Below, piece by piece: positions 33,935-42,639 of a DNA stretch of 64,000 bases. The notes below the pieces were generated by a model that saw nothing but the letters and a program-made list of their open reading frames with translations, was not told where the DNA came from and did no database searches. Both the position numbers and the translations under genes were made by a program. The DNA is from Candidatus Latescibacterota bacterium. GTDB taxonomy: Bacteria; Latescibacterota; UBA2968; UBA8231. Every line of letters starts with the position of its first letter. Within the stretch, counting starts at the first letter, position 1. The DNA lies in the NCBI GenBank assembly GCA_022819745.1, contig JAJEGS010000035.1, positions 1 through 64,000 of the forward strand, written 5' to 3'.

Positions 33935-36847
33935 CTATATCACGATATTGACAATTTTATCCGGCACCCATATGAACCGCTTTATCGCCGTTTCATCGGC
34001 CACGTATTTCTGTATAATCTCCATGTCGAGCACCAAGGACTTTATCTTTTCCTCTCCGATGCGGACCGGCACTTCGACTTGTCCGCGCATTTTGCCGTTG
34101 ACCTGAATGGGTACTACGATCATGTCCTCGGCGGCCTTGGATTCATCCCACTCAGGCCAATTCTGACGACTGAGATCTCCCCTCCCAAAGCCCGCCAGTT
34201 CCCAGATTTCCTCGGCAACATGCGGAGCAAAGGGTGAGAGCAGGATCAAGAAGGGCTTGGCAACGGCCTGTGGCACTTCGTCTAAAGACACCAATTGGTT
34301 GTTTAGCTCGATCAAGGAGGCGATAGCAGTATTAAACCGCAGCCCTTCGATGTCCTCGGTTGCCTTCTGGATGGTTTGGTGCAGCTTGCGTTCCAGATCC
34401 GTCGTCAACGCAGCACTCTCTCCTATCTTCACGCGTCGGTCCGAATCGACAAAGTTGCGCCACACGCGCTGCAAGAAGCGCTGCATCCCGCGAATGCCTT
34501 CCATGCTCCACGGCGCACTCGCTTCGAGCGGCCCCATGTACATTTCGTATAGCCGCAGAGTATCCACGCCAAATTCCTCGCCGACCTCTTCCGGCGGCAA
34601 CCCATTTTTGTAGCGCTTGCCCATTTTGCCGAAAGACCGGCGTAGCACCTTTCCCGTCCCCTTCTCAACAGGCTCCCCGTCGCGGAACTCGACCTCGCGG
34701 ATGTCGATATATACACCTCGCTCGTCCTGAAAGGCATCCGCGGTCATCATCCCTTGGTTGAACAACTTCTTAAACGGCTCAGGCGTGGATACGTGGCCTA
34801 AGTCGTAGAGGGCCTTGTGCCAAAACCGGGCGTAGAGCAAGTGCAACACTGCGTGTTCAGCACCGCCGATGTAGAGATCAACGGGCATGAAGTAGCCCTC
34901 CTTAGCCGGGTCACAGAAGACTTCTTCGTTGTGCGGATCGATAAAGCGAAGATAGTACCAGCAAGAACCGGCCCATTGGGGCATGACATTCAGTTCGCGC
35001 TGGCAGGCCACCCCGTCAATTTCCACCGTCGTCCACTCCGTTCCAGCCCGGTGCAACGGCGGTGAAACGGGTTGGGTGGGATCGTCGGAGGTTTCCGGTC
35101 TGAAATCCTCTAGGTCCGGCAGTACCACCGGAGGCTCGACCGCGACGGAATATCCGTCGGGGTGCGTGGCCAGTGGAAAAGGTTCGCCCCAATAGCGCTG
35201 CCGAGCGAAGGTCCAGTCGCGCAGTTTGTAGTTTACCTCGGCTTGGCCTCGCCCTTGGGCGACTAGTGCATTAATTATCTGAGCTTTGGCTTCAACCGTT
35301 GCCAAGCCGTTAATGGTATATGGATTATCACCGCCTCGCCTTGGAGGCGAGCCGTCCGCCTTCAGTACGGGAGGCGAATTAATCGCAGTCCCCTCCCCAG
35401 CATACCACCCCTCAACTCGTCCTTCCTCTCCAGTAACTACCTTTATAATGTCCAAGTTATAGGCGGTGGCGAAGGCGAAATCGCGCTCGTCGTGAGCCGG
35501 CACCGCCATAATGGCTCCCGCGCCGTAGTCCATACTGACGTAGTCGGCGACGAAAATGGGGATTTTTTGTTCGTTGACCGGATTGCGGGCGTAGATGCCA
35601 GAGAAGATGCCCGTTTTTTCCTTGGTTTCATCCGCCGTGGAGACAGCAACCTGAGCTACGTACTGGGCTACCGCTTCCCGGATGGAGTCCCCTCCCCCTT
35701 TCCATGGCTCCGGCGTCTCCTCCGGCCAAGCGTTGGGAACTAGGTAGGCTTCCCCGGCGGGATCCACCAGCGGATGTTGAGGGGCAATCGCCATAAAGGT
35801 CGCCCCAAACAGCGTGTCGGGACGGGTCGTGAACACGGGCAATTGCCCAGCGACCGCGTCGCTTTGCGGGTCGAGGACATCGAAGCTCACTTCAGCCCCT
35901 TCGCTGCGGCCGATCCAGTTGCGCTGCATCCGTTTGATAGGTTCTGGCCAGTCGAGCCGAAAGGGCGCGCCGTTGCGGTCCTCCAGCTCAAAGTCCAAGT
36001 CCTCTAAGAGCCGCTCGGCATAGGCTGTTATGCGCATCGTCCATTGTCGCAACGGTTTGCGGTACACGGGAAAATCGCCCCGCTCGCTGCGGCCTTCATT
36101 AGTCACTTCCTCGTTGGCCAACACAGTACCCAAGCCCGGGCACCAGTTGACAACGGCCTCTTGCTGGTACGCCAGTCGATAGTTGTTCAACACGGCTTGC
36201 TGTTGGGCCGTGGTCAGTGCGGACCAAGCTGTATCAGTGCCCAGTACTTGGCGATCTGTGGCCGACAAGGCCCTGCCAGCCGCAAATTGGGCTTCTAAGT
36301 CGGCAATGGGCTTGGCTCGCCCCTTTATTTGGCGTCCATTGCCATCTTCCCAGACTTCGCCTGTGTCGAAATAGCTATCGAATAGCTGGGCAAAAATCCA
36401 CTGGGTCCAGCCATAGTACGACGTCTGCGACGTAACCACTTCGCGGGTCCAGTCGAACGACAGCCCGAGGAACTGCAACTGGCTGCGCATAGCATCGATA
36501 TTCTGCTCAGTAACGGTTGCCGGATGGATGTTGTGTTCAATGGCGTATTGCTCGGCCGGCAAGCCAAAACTGTCGAATCCCATCGGGTGCAGGACGTTAA
36601 ATCCCTGCATCCTTTTGTAACGACTGTAGATGTCGCTGGCGATATACCCTTTGGGATGGCCGATGTGCAACCCCGCGCCACTGGGATAGGGAAACATATC
36701 GAGAATGTAGCACTTAGGTTTGTTGTCATCGAAGCCGGGGTTTCCCGGCCCCAGTGTTTGATAGGTATTCTCCTGCTCCCAATGGGATCGCCATTTGGTT
36801 TCGATGGCTTGGAAATTGTATTGACTTTTTTTGGTTTTAGTTGACAT
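33935..36847 (-). CDS. leuS: Leucyl-tRNA synthetase
   Basis: The 970-residue class I synthetase charges tRNA-Leu. HIGH is present as GLHIGHPKGY in the first 80 residues; the editing domain contains ARNPVNEQKIPIFVADYV and TRPDTLFGATFMAIAP. The KMSKS element appears as GKMGKRYKNG, so Ser becomes Gly and the second Ser becomes Arg. The protein is longer than E. coli LeuRS (860), mostly through an insertion near residues 145-220. The start is ATG 36847, which has AAGGA five bases upstream; the ATG at 36853 directly follows that site and is less likely. Confidence 0.95.
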   Translation of the reverse strand: MSTKTKKSQYNFQAIETKWRSHWEQENTYQTLGPGNPGFDDNKPKCYILDMFPYPSGAGLHIGHPKGYIASDIYSRYKRMQGFNVLHPMGFDSFGLPAEQYAIEHNIHPATVTEQNIDAMRSQLQFLGLSFDWTREVVTSQTSYYGWTQWIFAQLFDSYFDTGEVWEDGNGRQIKGRAKPIADLEAQFAAGRALSATDRQVLGTDTAWSALTTAQQQAVLNNYRLAYQQEAVVNWCPGLGTVLANEEVTNEGRSERGDFPVYRKPLRQWTMRITAYAERLLEDLDFELEDRNGAPFRLDWPEPIKRMQRNWIGRSEGAEVSFDVLDPQSDAVAGQLPVFTTRPDTLFGATFMAIAPQHPLVDPAGEAYLVPNAWPEETPEPWKGGGDSIREAVAQYVAQVAVSTADETKEKTGIFSGIYARNPVNEQKIPIFVADYVSMDYGAGAIMAVPAHDERDFAFATAYNLDIIKVVTGEEGRVEGWYAGEGTAINSPPVLKADGSPPRRGGDNPYTINGLATVEAKAQIINALVAQGRGQAEVNYKLRDWTFARQRYWGEPFPLATHPDGYSVAVEPPVVLPDLEDFRPETSDDPTQPVSPPLHRAGTEWTTVEIDGVACQRELNVMPQWAGSCWYYLRFIDPHNEEVFCDPAKEGYFMPVDLYIGGAEHAVLHLLYARFWHKALYDLGHVSTPEPFKKLFNQGMMTADAFQDERGVYIDIREVEFRDGEPVEKGTGKVLRRSFGKMGKRYKNGLPPEEVGEEFGVDTLRLYEMYMGPLEASAPWSMEGIRGMQRFLQRVWRNFVDSDRRVKIGESAALTTDLERKLHQTIQKATEDIEGLRFNTAIASLIELNNQLVSLDEVPQAVAKPFLILLSPFAPHVAEEIWELAGFGRGDLSRQNWPEWDESKAAEDMIVVPIQVNGKMRGQVEVPVRIGEEKIKSLVLDMEIIQKYVADETAIKRFIWVPDKIVNIVI

Positions 36848-36866
36848 AATCATCCTTATAAGACAT

Positions 36867-38171
36867 TCATGGATAGAGACGCTGCATCATGCGCGGAAAT
36901 GGAATGGTCTCGCGCACGTGCTTGACACCGCACAACCAAGCGACCACCCGCTCGATTCCCATGCCGAAGCCAGCGTGCTCGACCGAACCATAGCGCCGCA
37001 AGTCGAGATACCAGCTAAAGGCTTCTTGTGGCAATTGATGCGTGGCGATTTTGTGCTGCAAGACAGCGAGGTTGTCTTCGCGTTGCCCACCCCCGATGAT
37101 TTCCCCGTACCCTTCGGGTGCCAACAGGTCCATGCACAGAGCTAAGCGGCGGTCTTGGGCATCTTCCTTCATGTAGAATGCTTTGACTGCACTGGGATAG
37201 CGGTGGACGAAAATCGGCGACTCAAACTGGGAGGCGAGGAGGGTTTCGTCGTCCCCGCCCAAATCACTCCCCCATGCGATGTCGCTGCCCAAGGCTGTCA
37301 GACGCTCGACGGCTTCATCGTAGGTCAGGCGCGGAAAGGGCCGGCTGACCTGTTCCAGTTTGGTGGTATCTCGCTCAAGCAGCTTTAGCTCTTCGCGGCG
37401 ACGGTCGAGCACGCGGTCGAGCACGTATAGAACCATGTCCTCGGCTAAGGCCATCGCACCCTCTAAATCGCAATACGCCATCTCTGGCTCGATCATCCAA
37501 AACTCCGTCAGGTGCCGGCGAGTCTTAGATTTTTCAGCGCGGAACGTCGGCCCAAAACAATAAACTTTGCCCAAGGCCATGGCGGCCGCTTCCATATAGA
37601 GCTGGCCGCTCTGTGTTAAATAAGCCGTGTCATCGAAATACGCGGTCTCAAACAGAGTCGAGGTCCCTTCACAGGCTGCGGGGGTAAAGATCGGCGCATC
37701 CACGAGGACAAAGCCACGCGTTTCCATGAAGTCGCGGCAGGCTTTGCCGATTTCGCTGCGGATCTTGAGAATGGCCCCCGGACGAGAAGACCGCAGCCAC
37801 AAGTGGCGGTGGTCGAGGAGAAAGGACACGCCGTGTTCCTTGGGTGTAATAGGATATGGTTCAGCTTCTTGCACGACTTCGAGGTGGTGGACCCCCACCT
37901 CATAGCCGATGGGCGAGCGCGCTTCCTGCCGCACTTGACCGTGGACTACGAGCGAAGATTCTTGGGGCAAGTGATCGCACTGCTCAAATAGCTCGGCCTC
38001 GACATCCCCCTTAAAAACAACGCATTGCACTACACCACTGCCGTCGCGCAGTTGCAAAAAATGCAGTTTGCCGCTCGAGCGCTTGTTGTACAACCAACCG
38101 CGCAGCACCACTTCTCGGCCCTCGTAGCGACCGATATCAGCCACCTGAATCAACTCCATTTGCTTATCCAT
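36867..38171 (-). CDS. asnS: Asparaginyl-tRNA synthetase
   Basis: The 434-residue class IIb synthetase charges tRNA-Asn directly. An N-terminal OB fold ([25 protein letters not shown]) binds the anticodon. Motif 2 is [21 protein letters not shown] and motif 3 is [20 protein letters not shown]. The AsnRS identity follows from these motifs and from length. It lies 19 bases upstream of leuS, forming a small synthetase operon. Confidence 0.95.
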   Translation of the reverse strand: MDKQMELIQVADIGRYEGREVVLRGWLYNKRSSGKLHFLQLRDGSGVVQCVVFKGDVEAELFEQCDHLPQESSLVVHGQVRQEARSPIGYEVGVHHLEVVQEAEPYPITPKEHGVSFLLDHRHLWLRSSRPGAILKIRSEIGKACRDFMETRGFVLVDAPIFTPAACEGTSTLFETAYFDDTAYLTQSGQLYMEAAAMALGKVYCFGPTFRAEKSKTRRHLTEFWMIEPEMAYCDLEGAMALAEDMVLYVLDRVLDRRREELKLLERDTTKLEQVSRPFPRLTYDEAVERLTALGSDIAWGSDLGGDDETLLASQFESPIFVHRYPSAVKAFYMKEDAQDRRLALCMDLLAPEGYGEIIGGGQREDNLAVLQHKIATHQLPQEAFSWYLDLRRYGSVEHAGFGMGIERVVAWLCGVKHVRETIPFPRMMQRLYP

Positions 38172-38189
38172 ATACCATTATATAATAAG

Positions 38190-38220
38190 AAAAGACTATC
38201 GAGCTATACTCGATAGCCTT
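38190..38220 (-). terminator. Terminator after pnp
   Basis: CTATCGAG and CTCGATAG form a perfect 8-base stem with a CTATA loop. On the minus strand it is followed by TCTTTTCTTATT. It ends the rimP-to-pnp transcript 30 bases after the pnp stop and precedes asnS. Confidence 0.75.
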
Positions 38221-38246
38221 CTCTTCGTCTAGCGCAAGACCAACAC

Positions 38247-40316
38247 TTACTTCTTTAGTAGGGCCTTGTGGCTAAGTCGCATCTTGCCGCCGGTGTCGAT
38301 TTCGAGAACCTTGACGGCTATCGTGTCCCCTTGCCCAACGACGTCTTCGACCTTGTCCACGCGCCGATGCGCCAACTCGGAGATGTGCAACAGGCCCTCC
38401 TTGCCGGGTAGAATCTCGACGAAGGCCCCAAAGGGCATGACCCGTTTGACAACCCCGTCGTATTCTTTGCCAACCTCGGCGTCGGCCGTGATTCCCTCGA
38501 TCATGCGCCGTGCTTCTTCGGCTGGCCCCGCCTCAACCGAGGCAATGGTAATCGTGCCGTCTTCATCGACATTGACCGTGGCACCGGTCTTTTCGATCTC
38601 GCGGATAGTTTTGCCACCCGGGCCGATGACCGCGCCGATTTTGCTCTGGTCAATCTTGACAAACTCAATGCGCGGTGCCCAGCGCGAAAGCTCGGGCCGC
38701 GCCGCGCTCAGGCATTCATCCATAAGGGCCAAGACTTTGTCCCGGCCCTCTTTGGCTCGGTCGAGGGCTTCCTTGAAAATGTCTAGCTGCAAGCCCTGGA
38801 TCTTGATGTCCATCTGAATCGCGGTAATCCCGTCCTTGGTGCCAGCGACTTTGAGGTCCATGTCGCCGAGAAAATCTTCGGCGTCGCGGATGTCGGTCAG
38901 CAATTCGTACTCGTCCCCTTCCTTGACCAAGCCCACGCCCGTACCGCACACCGCAGTTTTAACGGGAATGCCAGCGTCCATCAAGGCGAGCGAGCAGCCA
39001 CACACCGTGGCCATAGAACTAGAACTGCTCGACTCGGTTATATCGGACACTAAGCGAATTGTGTAGGGAAAGGACTCGACCGAGGGGATGACCGGCTCTA
39101 AGGCGCGCTCGGCCAGATGGCCATGGCCAATGTCCCGACGTCCCGGCCCGCGCTCAAAGCGCACTTCGCCGACCGAATACGGCGGAAAGTTATAATCCAA
39201 GTAATAGGACTTAAACCGCTTGCCCTGCAGATCATCGGCCATGCGCTCATCGAGCTTAGTGCCCAGCGTCGCCACGCAGAGCGCTTGCGTCTGTCCGCGC
39301 GTAAACAGTGCCGAGCCGTGCGTCCGCGGCAACACCGTACTCTCGCAGGTGACGTCGCGCACCGCATCGAGCGCGCGGCCGTCGATGCGCCGCTTATCCT
39401 TGAGGATCATAGTGCGCATGTCGGCCTTGAGCAGCGCTTCTAGCTCGGCTAAGATGAGCTTTTCCGAGTCTGGAAAGCGCTCGGCCAACCCCTCCAAGAC
39501 ATCGGCGTTAATCGCGTCGATGCGCTCTTGCCGCTCTTCTTTGCGCGGGCTTCTGTTGGCCTCGGCGATGCGCTCTTGCGCCAACTCGGCAACGGCGCTG
39601 ACCAGTTCGGGATCGGATTCTGCGACCTCGACGACAAGTTTCTCCTTGCCGACTTCAGCAACCAGCCGCTCTTGTAGCTCTACCAGTGCGGCGATGCACT
39701 CGTGGCCAAAGGCCAGCGCATCCACCAGATCTTGCTCGGCAATCTCGTGGGCACCCCCTTCGACGCTGACGATGGAATCGGCCGTACCGCAGACGATGAT
39801 TTCGAGATCGGACTCATCTAGCTGGGTAGAAGTCGGATTGGCGACAAACTCACCGTTGATGCGCCCGACTCGCACGGCTCCCATAGGGCCAGCAAAGGGA
39901 ATGTCGGAGATACTCAAAGCCGCTGAAGCCCCGATTAAACCCAAGACATCGGCGTCGTTTTCGCCATCGTACGAAAGCACCGAAACATAGACTTGGATCT
40001 CATAGGGAAACTTCTTGGGAAACATCGGCCGAATAGGGTGATCAATTAACCGGGCACTCAGGGTTTCCTTTTCGGAGGGGCGCCCTTCGCGCTTGAAGAT
40101 GTTGCCCGGTATCTTGCCGCCAGCGTAGGCCTTTTCCCGGTAATCTACGATCAAGGGCAGAAAGCCCCGATCTTCCGGCGTGTTGGTCCGGCAGGCCGTT
40201 ACCAGTACTACGGTCTCTCCGTATTGTATCCACACGGCCCCATTGGCTTGCTTGGCGATTCTGCCCGTTTCAATCGACAGACTCCGCCCGCCTATTTCGA
40301 GTTCGAGTTTAGTCAT
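38247..40316 (-). CDS. pnp: Polynucleotide phosphorylase
   Basis: The 689-residue enzyme degrades RNA 3'-to-5' by phosphorolysis. Two RNase PH domains flank an all-alpha linker. The second PH core contains the SDITESSSSSSMATVCG motif and DAEDFLGDMDLKVAGT. KH (IGPGGKTIREIEKTGA) and S1 (GVVKRVMPFGAFVEILPGKEGLLHISELAH) domains close the protein. ATG 40316 gives MTKLELEIGGRSL, the usual start; an upstream in-frame ATG adds an unrelated tail. It follows rpsO as in many bacteria. Confidence 0.96.
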   Translation of the reverse strand: MTKLELEIGGRSLSIETGRIAKQANGAVWIQYGETVVLVTACRTNTPEDRGFLPLIVDYREKAYAGGKIPGNIFKREGRPSEKETLSARLIDHPIRPMFPKKFPYEIQVYVSVLSYDGENDADVLGLIGASAALSISDIPFAGPMGAVRVGRINGEFVANPTSTQLDESDLEIIVCGTADSIVSVEGGAHEIAEQDLVDALAFGHECIAALVELQERLVAEVGKEKLVVEVAESDPELVSAVAELAQERIAEANRSPRKEERQERIDAINADVLEGLAERFPDSEKLILAELEALLKADMRTMILKDKRRIDGRALDAVRDVTCESTVLPRTHGSALFTRGQTQALCVATLGTKLDERMADDLQGKRFKSYYLDYNFPPYSVGEVRFERGPGRRDIGHGHLAERALEPVIPSVESFPYTIRLVSDITESSSSSSMATVCGCSLALMDAGIPVKTAVCGTGVGLVKEGDEYELLTDIRDAEDFLGDMDLKVAGTKDGITAIQMDIKIQGLQLDIFKEALDRAKEGRDKVLALMDECLSAARPELSRWAPRIEFVKIDQSKIGAVIGPGGKTIREIEKTGATVNVDEDGTITIASVEAGPAEEARRMIEGITADAEVGKEYDGVVKRVMPFGAFVEILPGKEGLLHISELAHRRVDKVEDVVGQGDTIAVKVLEIDTGGKMRLSHKALLKK

Positions 40317-40402
40317 TAGATATATCTTTTTGCTCTTTCCTTTGAGGTTTTGAATTCTGAGCGGCACTCGTACAAGCACTGCAGTGAGTCGTTTAGTGCG
40401 AG

Positions 40403-40669
40403 CTAACGGCGCAATCCCAACTCGCGGATCAACGCCGCGTACTCCTGCGGTTTTTTCTTTTGGTAGTAGCTTTGCAATCGCCTCCTCTTGCCTATGAGAA
40501 CAAGTAAACCTCGCCGCGTGGCAAAGTCTTTTTGCTGGTCTTTGAGGTGTTCGGTCAAGTGCCGGATGCGCTCGGTGAGAATGGCAATCTGCACCGGGGT
40601 GGCTCCCGGACCGCCTTCTTGCCCGAACTTCTCGATCAGTTCTTTCTTGCGCTCAGTTGTTATCGACAA
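40403..40669 (-). CDS. rpsO: 30S ribosomal protein S15
   Basis: The 88-residue protein binds 16S rRNA in the central domain. The sequence SITTERKKELIEKFGQEG, VQIAILTERIRHLTEHLK and RRRLQSYYQKK is clear S15. The start is TTG at 40669, six bases behind GGAGG. A TTG at 40675 abuts that site and is rejected. The order rpsO-pnp is widely conserved; in other bacteria S15 represses its own mRNA. Confidence 0.95.
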   Translation of the reverse strand: MSITTERKKELIEKFGQEGGPGATPVQIAILTERIRHLTEHLKDQQKDFATRRGLLVLIGKRRRLQSYYQKKKPQEYAALIRELGLRR

Positions 40670-40705
40670 CGGCAACCTCCGTATTTCACGCCGCGCTTTC
40701 CGCCT

Positions 40706-41092
40706 TCAGCACTTGGAAGCGAATAGGGCGCGTGCTTGGTTAATGTCTTTGCGAATTTGTCCTACCAGCTCGTCTGGACAGGCAAATGCGCGTTGGTCGC
40801 GCAGCTTTTTTACGAGGGCGACCTGTAGGGTTTGTCCGTAGAGGTCGCCGGTAAAATCGAGTATGTGCAACTCGATGACTAGCGCTTCTTCGGCAAATGT
40901 GGGCCGAGGGCCAATGTGAGCCACGGCCGACAAAATCCCACTTCCGGGGCATTGTACCTCGGCGGCAAATACCCCCTGCGGCAAAGAGTTATCGCCGTGG
41001 GGTAGCAAGTTCGCCGTGGGAAACCCCAGTGTTCTACCGCGTCCTTGGCCTGGCGTGACGCGACCGGAAAAATGAATGCCAGCACCTTCCAT
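40706..41092 (-). CDS. Stand-alone riboflavin kinase
   Basis: The 128-residue protein equals only the C-terminal flavokinase half of bacterial RibF: SGRVTPGQGRGRTLGFPTANL (the substrate and Mg site around PTAN), then GVFAAEV and VIELHILDFTGDLYGQTLQV. It converts riboflavin to FMN. The FMN adenylyltransferase half is absent, and the truB stop directly precedes the ATG (TAGATG), so no missing exon or frameshift is hidden upstream. A RibL-like enzyme at 60801 could supply FAD synthesis. Confidence 0.9.
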   Translation of the reverse strand: MEGAGIHFSGRVTPGQGRGRTLGFPTANLLPHGDNSLPQGVFAAEVQCPGSGILSAVAHIGPRPTFAEEALVIELHILDFTGDLYGQTLQVALVKKLRDQRAFACPDELVGQIRKDINQARALFASKC

Positions 41093-41989
41093 CTAAGGTT
41101 GGCGCAAAACGCACAGGGGCCGCAATGCCCCCTTCTCCCACCGTGCGAGACCAAACAAGGTTTGTGCTGCGTCAAAAACCGCGCAAACCTCGCGCGGTCC
41201 TGCGCCAGTGGGATGCTCAATTACCTTTCCATGGACGAAATCGGCTAGATTGCCTTCGTTCAGCTCCACGGCCGCCAGTTCGCTCAAGGCCAGCCGCGGA
41301 TGGACGAGGGCCTTTTCAATTTGGCCCGCTCTACTCAGACTAGCTACTTGGTCTAACGTCAGGGCTTTGTCCAGCCCGAGACCTCCGGCGCGCAGTCGGC
41401 GCAATTCCGCTAAATAAGCACCTGTCCTCAAGGCGCACCCTAGGTCGGCGGCCAGCGAGCGGATATATGTTCCTGCAGAGCAATGGATTCTCACCCTTAG
41501 TCTAGGAAAATCGTAGCCGAGCAATTCCATCGCGTGAATATGCACTCGGCGGGATTTGAGGACGACCTCGTCCCCGCGACGCGCCCGCTTGTACGAGCGC
41601 ACCCCAGCTACCTTTACGGCTGAATACGCTGGCGGAACTTGGTCTATGGCACCCGTAAAGTCGCGCAGAGCTTGGGCCACACTTTGGACGTTGGGAGGCG
41701 TGCAGTTGGCTTGGTGGCGGATCGGCCCTTCGACATCGCCCGTAGCACTCACAGCTCCCAGACAAATCTCGGCCTCGTATTCCTTATCTGCGCCGCTGAG
41801 CCACCTATTGAGCCGGGTATAGCGCCCCAAGCAAACGACCAAGACGCCGCTGGCCAAGGGATCGAGCGTGCCGCAGTGCCCAATGCGCCGCAATTGCAAC
41901 AGACGCCGGAGCGAGGCGATTATGTCGTGCGAAGTGGGGCCTTTGGCTTTGTCGATGACCAAAACCCCGGTCAGAGCCAGATCAACCAT
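41093..41989 (-). CDS. truB: tRNA pseudouridine-55 synthase
   Basis: The 298-residue enzyme makes pseudouridine 55 in the T-loop of tRNA. HCGTLDPLASGVL holds the catalytic Asp, and YEAEICLGAVSATGDVEG, PPAYSAVKVAGVRSYKRAR and CSAGTYIRSLAADLG are all normal. ATG 41989 is preceded by GGAG and overlaps the rbfA end by eight bases; a longer frame to 42004 is less likely. A PUA-like C-terminus is reduced. Confidence 0.95.
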   Translation of the reverse strand: MVDLALTGVLVIDKAKGPTSHDIIASLRRLLQLRRIGHCGTLDPLASGVLVVCLGRYTRLNRWLSGADKEYEAEICLGAVSATGDVEGPIRHQANCTPPNVQSVAQALRDFTGAIDQVPPAYSAVKVAGVRSYKRARRGDEVVLKSRRVHIHAMELLGYDFPRLRVRIHCSAGTYIRSLAADLGCALRTGAYLAELRRLRAGGLGLDKALTLDQVASLSRAGQIEKALVHPRLALSELAAVELNEGNLADFVHGKVIEHPTGAGPREVCAVFDAAQTLFGLARWEKGALRPLCVLRQP

Positions 41990-42335
41990 GCGGCGCTCCA
42001 CCAAGACTATCGATCAGGGCCGTCAAGCGCACGGCGCGCTCGGTGGTGTCGTCGTATGCAACCCGCAACTGGGGTGCGTAGCGCAAGCGCATGCGCTGGG
42101 CGATTTCTCGGCGTATAAAACCCAATCCCCGGTGCATCCCTTGGAGTACCTGCTTTTTGTCGTCTGCATTGCCGAGCGTGCTGACAAAAATCGTGGCATA
42201 ACTCATGTCGGCGGAGAGTTCCACATCCACTACTTGGACTAGCTGCAACCGAGGATCCTTCATCCGTCCTACAATGTCGGTCAGCTCGCGCAGCAACTGC
42301 CCGCGCACTCGGCTAATTCGTTGGGGGGAGGCCAC
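41982..42335 (-). CDS. rbfA: Ribosome-binding factor A
   Basis: The 117-residue KH-like protein aids late 30S assembly. ISRVRGQLLRELTDIVGRMKDPRLQLVQVVDVELSADMSYATIFVS is the standard N-terminal part and LRYAPQLRVAYDDTTERAVRL the end. The start is GTG. It lies between DUF503 and truB. Confidence 0.94.
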   Translation of the reverse strand: MASPQRISRVRGQLLRELTDIVGRMKDPRLQLVQVVDVELSADMSYATIFVSTLGNADDKKQVLQGMHRGLGFIRREIAQRMRLRYAPQLRVAYDDTTERAVRLTALIDSLGGAPHG

Positions 42336-42341
42336 TTGTGC

Positions 42342-42614
42342 TCAGTGTACTTCCATTTGGTAGTCGAGAATCTGCACTCGGGGGTCGCCTTCGACGAAGT
42401 TAACGATTCTAGTCAGCATCTCGTCGCAGTGTTCAACGGCCGAACTCACTACCGCAACCCCCAGCACTGCCCGCTGCCAAAGCGCATGGTCATCTACTTC
42501 GGCCACAGCCGCGTTAAAGCGGTTGCGGATGCGCCCCTTGAGGCTGTTGAGGACTTGCCGCTTGTCTTTGAGCGAATGGCTATCGCCGATGTAGAGTTGC
42601 ACTGCACAGCTCAT
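42342..42614 (-). CDS. DUF503 (YlxP-like) protein
   Basis: The 90-residue protein has the family start CAVQLYIGDSHSLKDKRQVLNSLKGRIRNRFNAAVAEVDD. DUF503 genes are often between infB and rbfA, as here. Function is not settled; a role in ribosome maturation is suggested by this context. The start at 42614 leaves a 25-base gap from infB. Longer upstream reading would run into infB and is rejected. Confidence 0.9.
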   Translation of the reverse strand: MSCAVQLYIGDSHSLKDKRQVLNSLKGRIRNRFNAAVAEVDDHALWQRAVLGVAVVSSAVEHCDEMLTRIVNFVEGDPRVQILDYQMEVH

Positions 42615-42639
42615 AACGATCAAAACAGATCGACTACCC

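Noticed and set aside
33947..33965. TTGACAATTTTAT as a promoter on the plus strand
   Set aside because: It lies inside the 3' end of leuS and no plus-strand gene follows.
34697..34711. LeuRS KMSKS variant KMGKR as a sign of inactivity
   Set aside because: KMGK-type variants are known in actinobacterial LeuRS, and all other motifs are intact, so the enzyme is taken as active.
39220..39990. 256-codon plus-strand frame opposite pnp
   Set aside because: Serine-rich antisense shadow of a well-conserved gene with no independent support.
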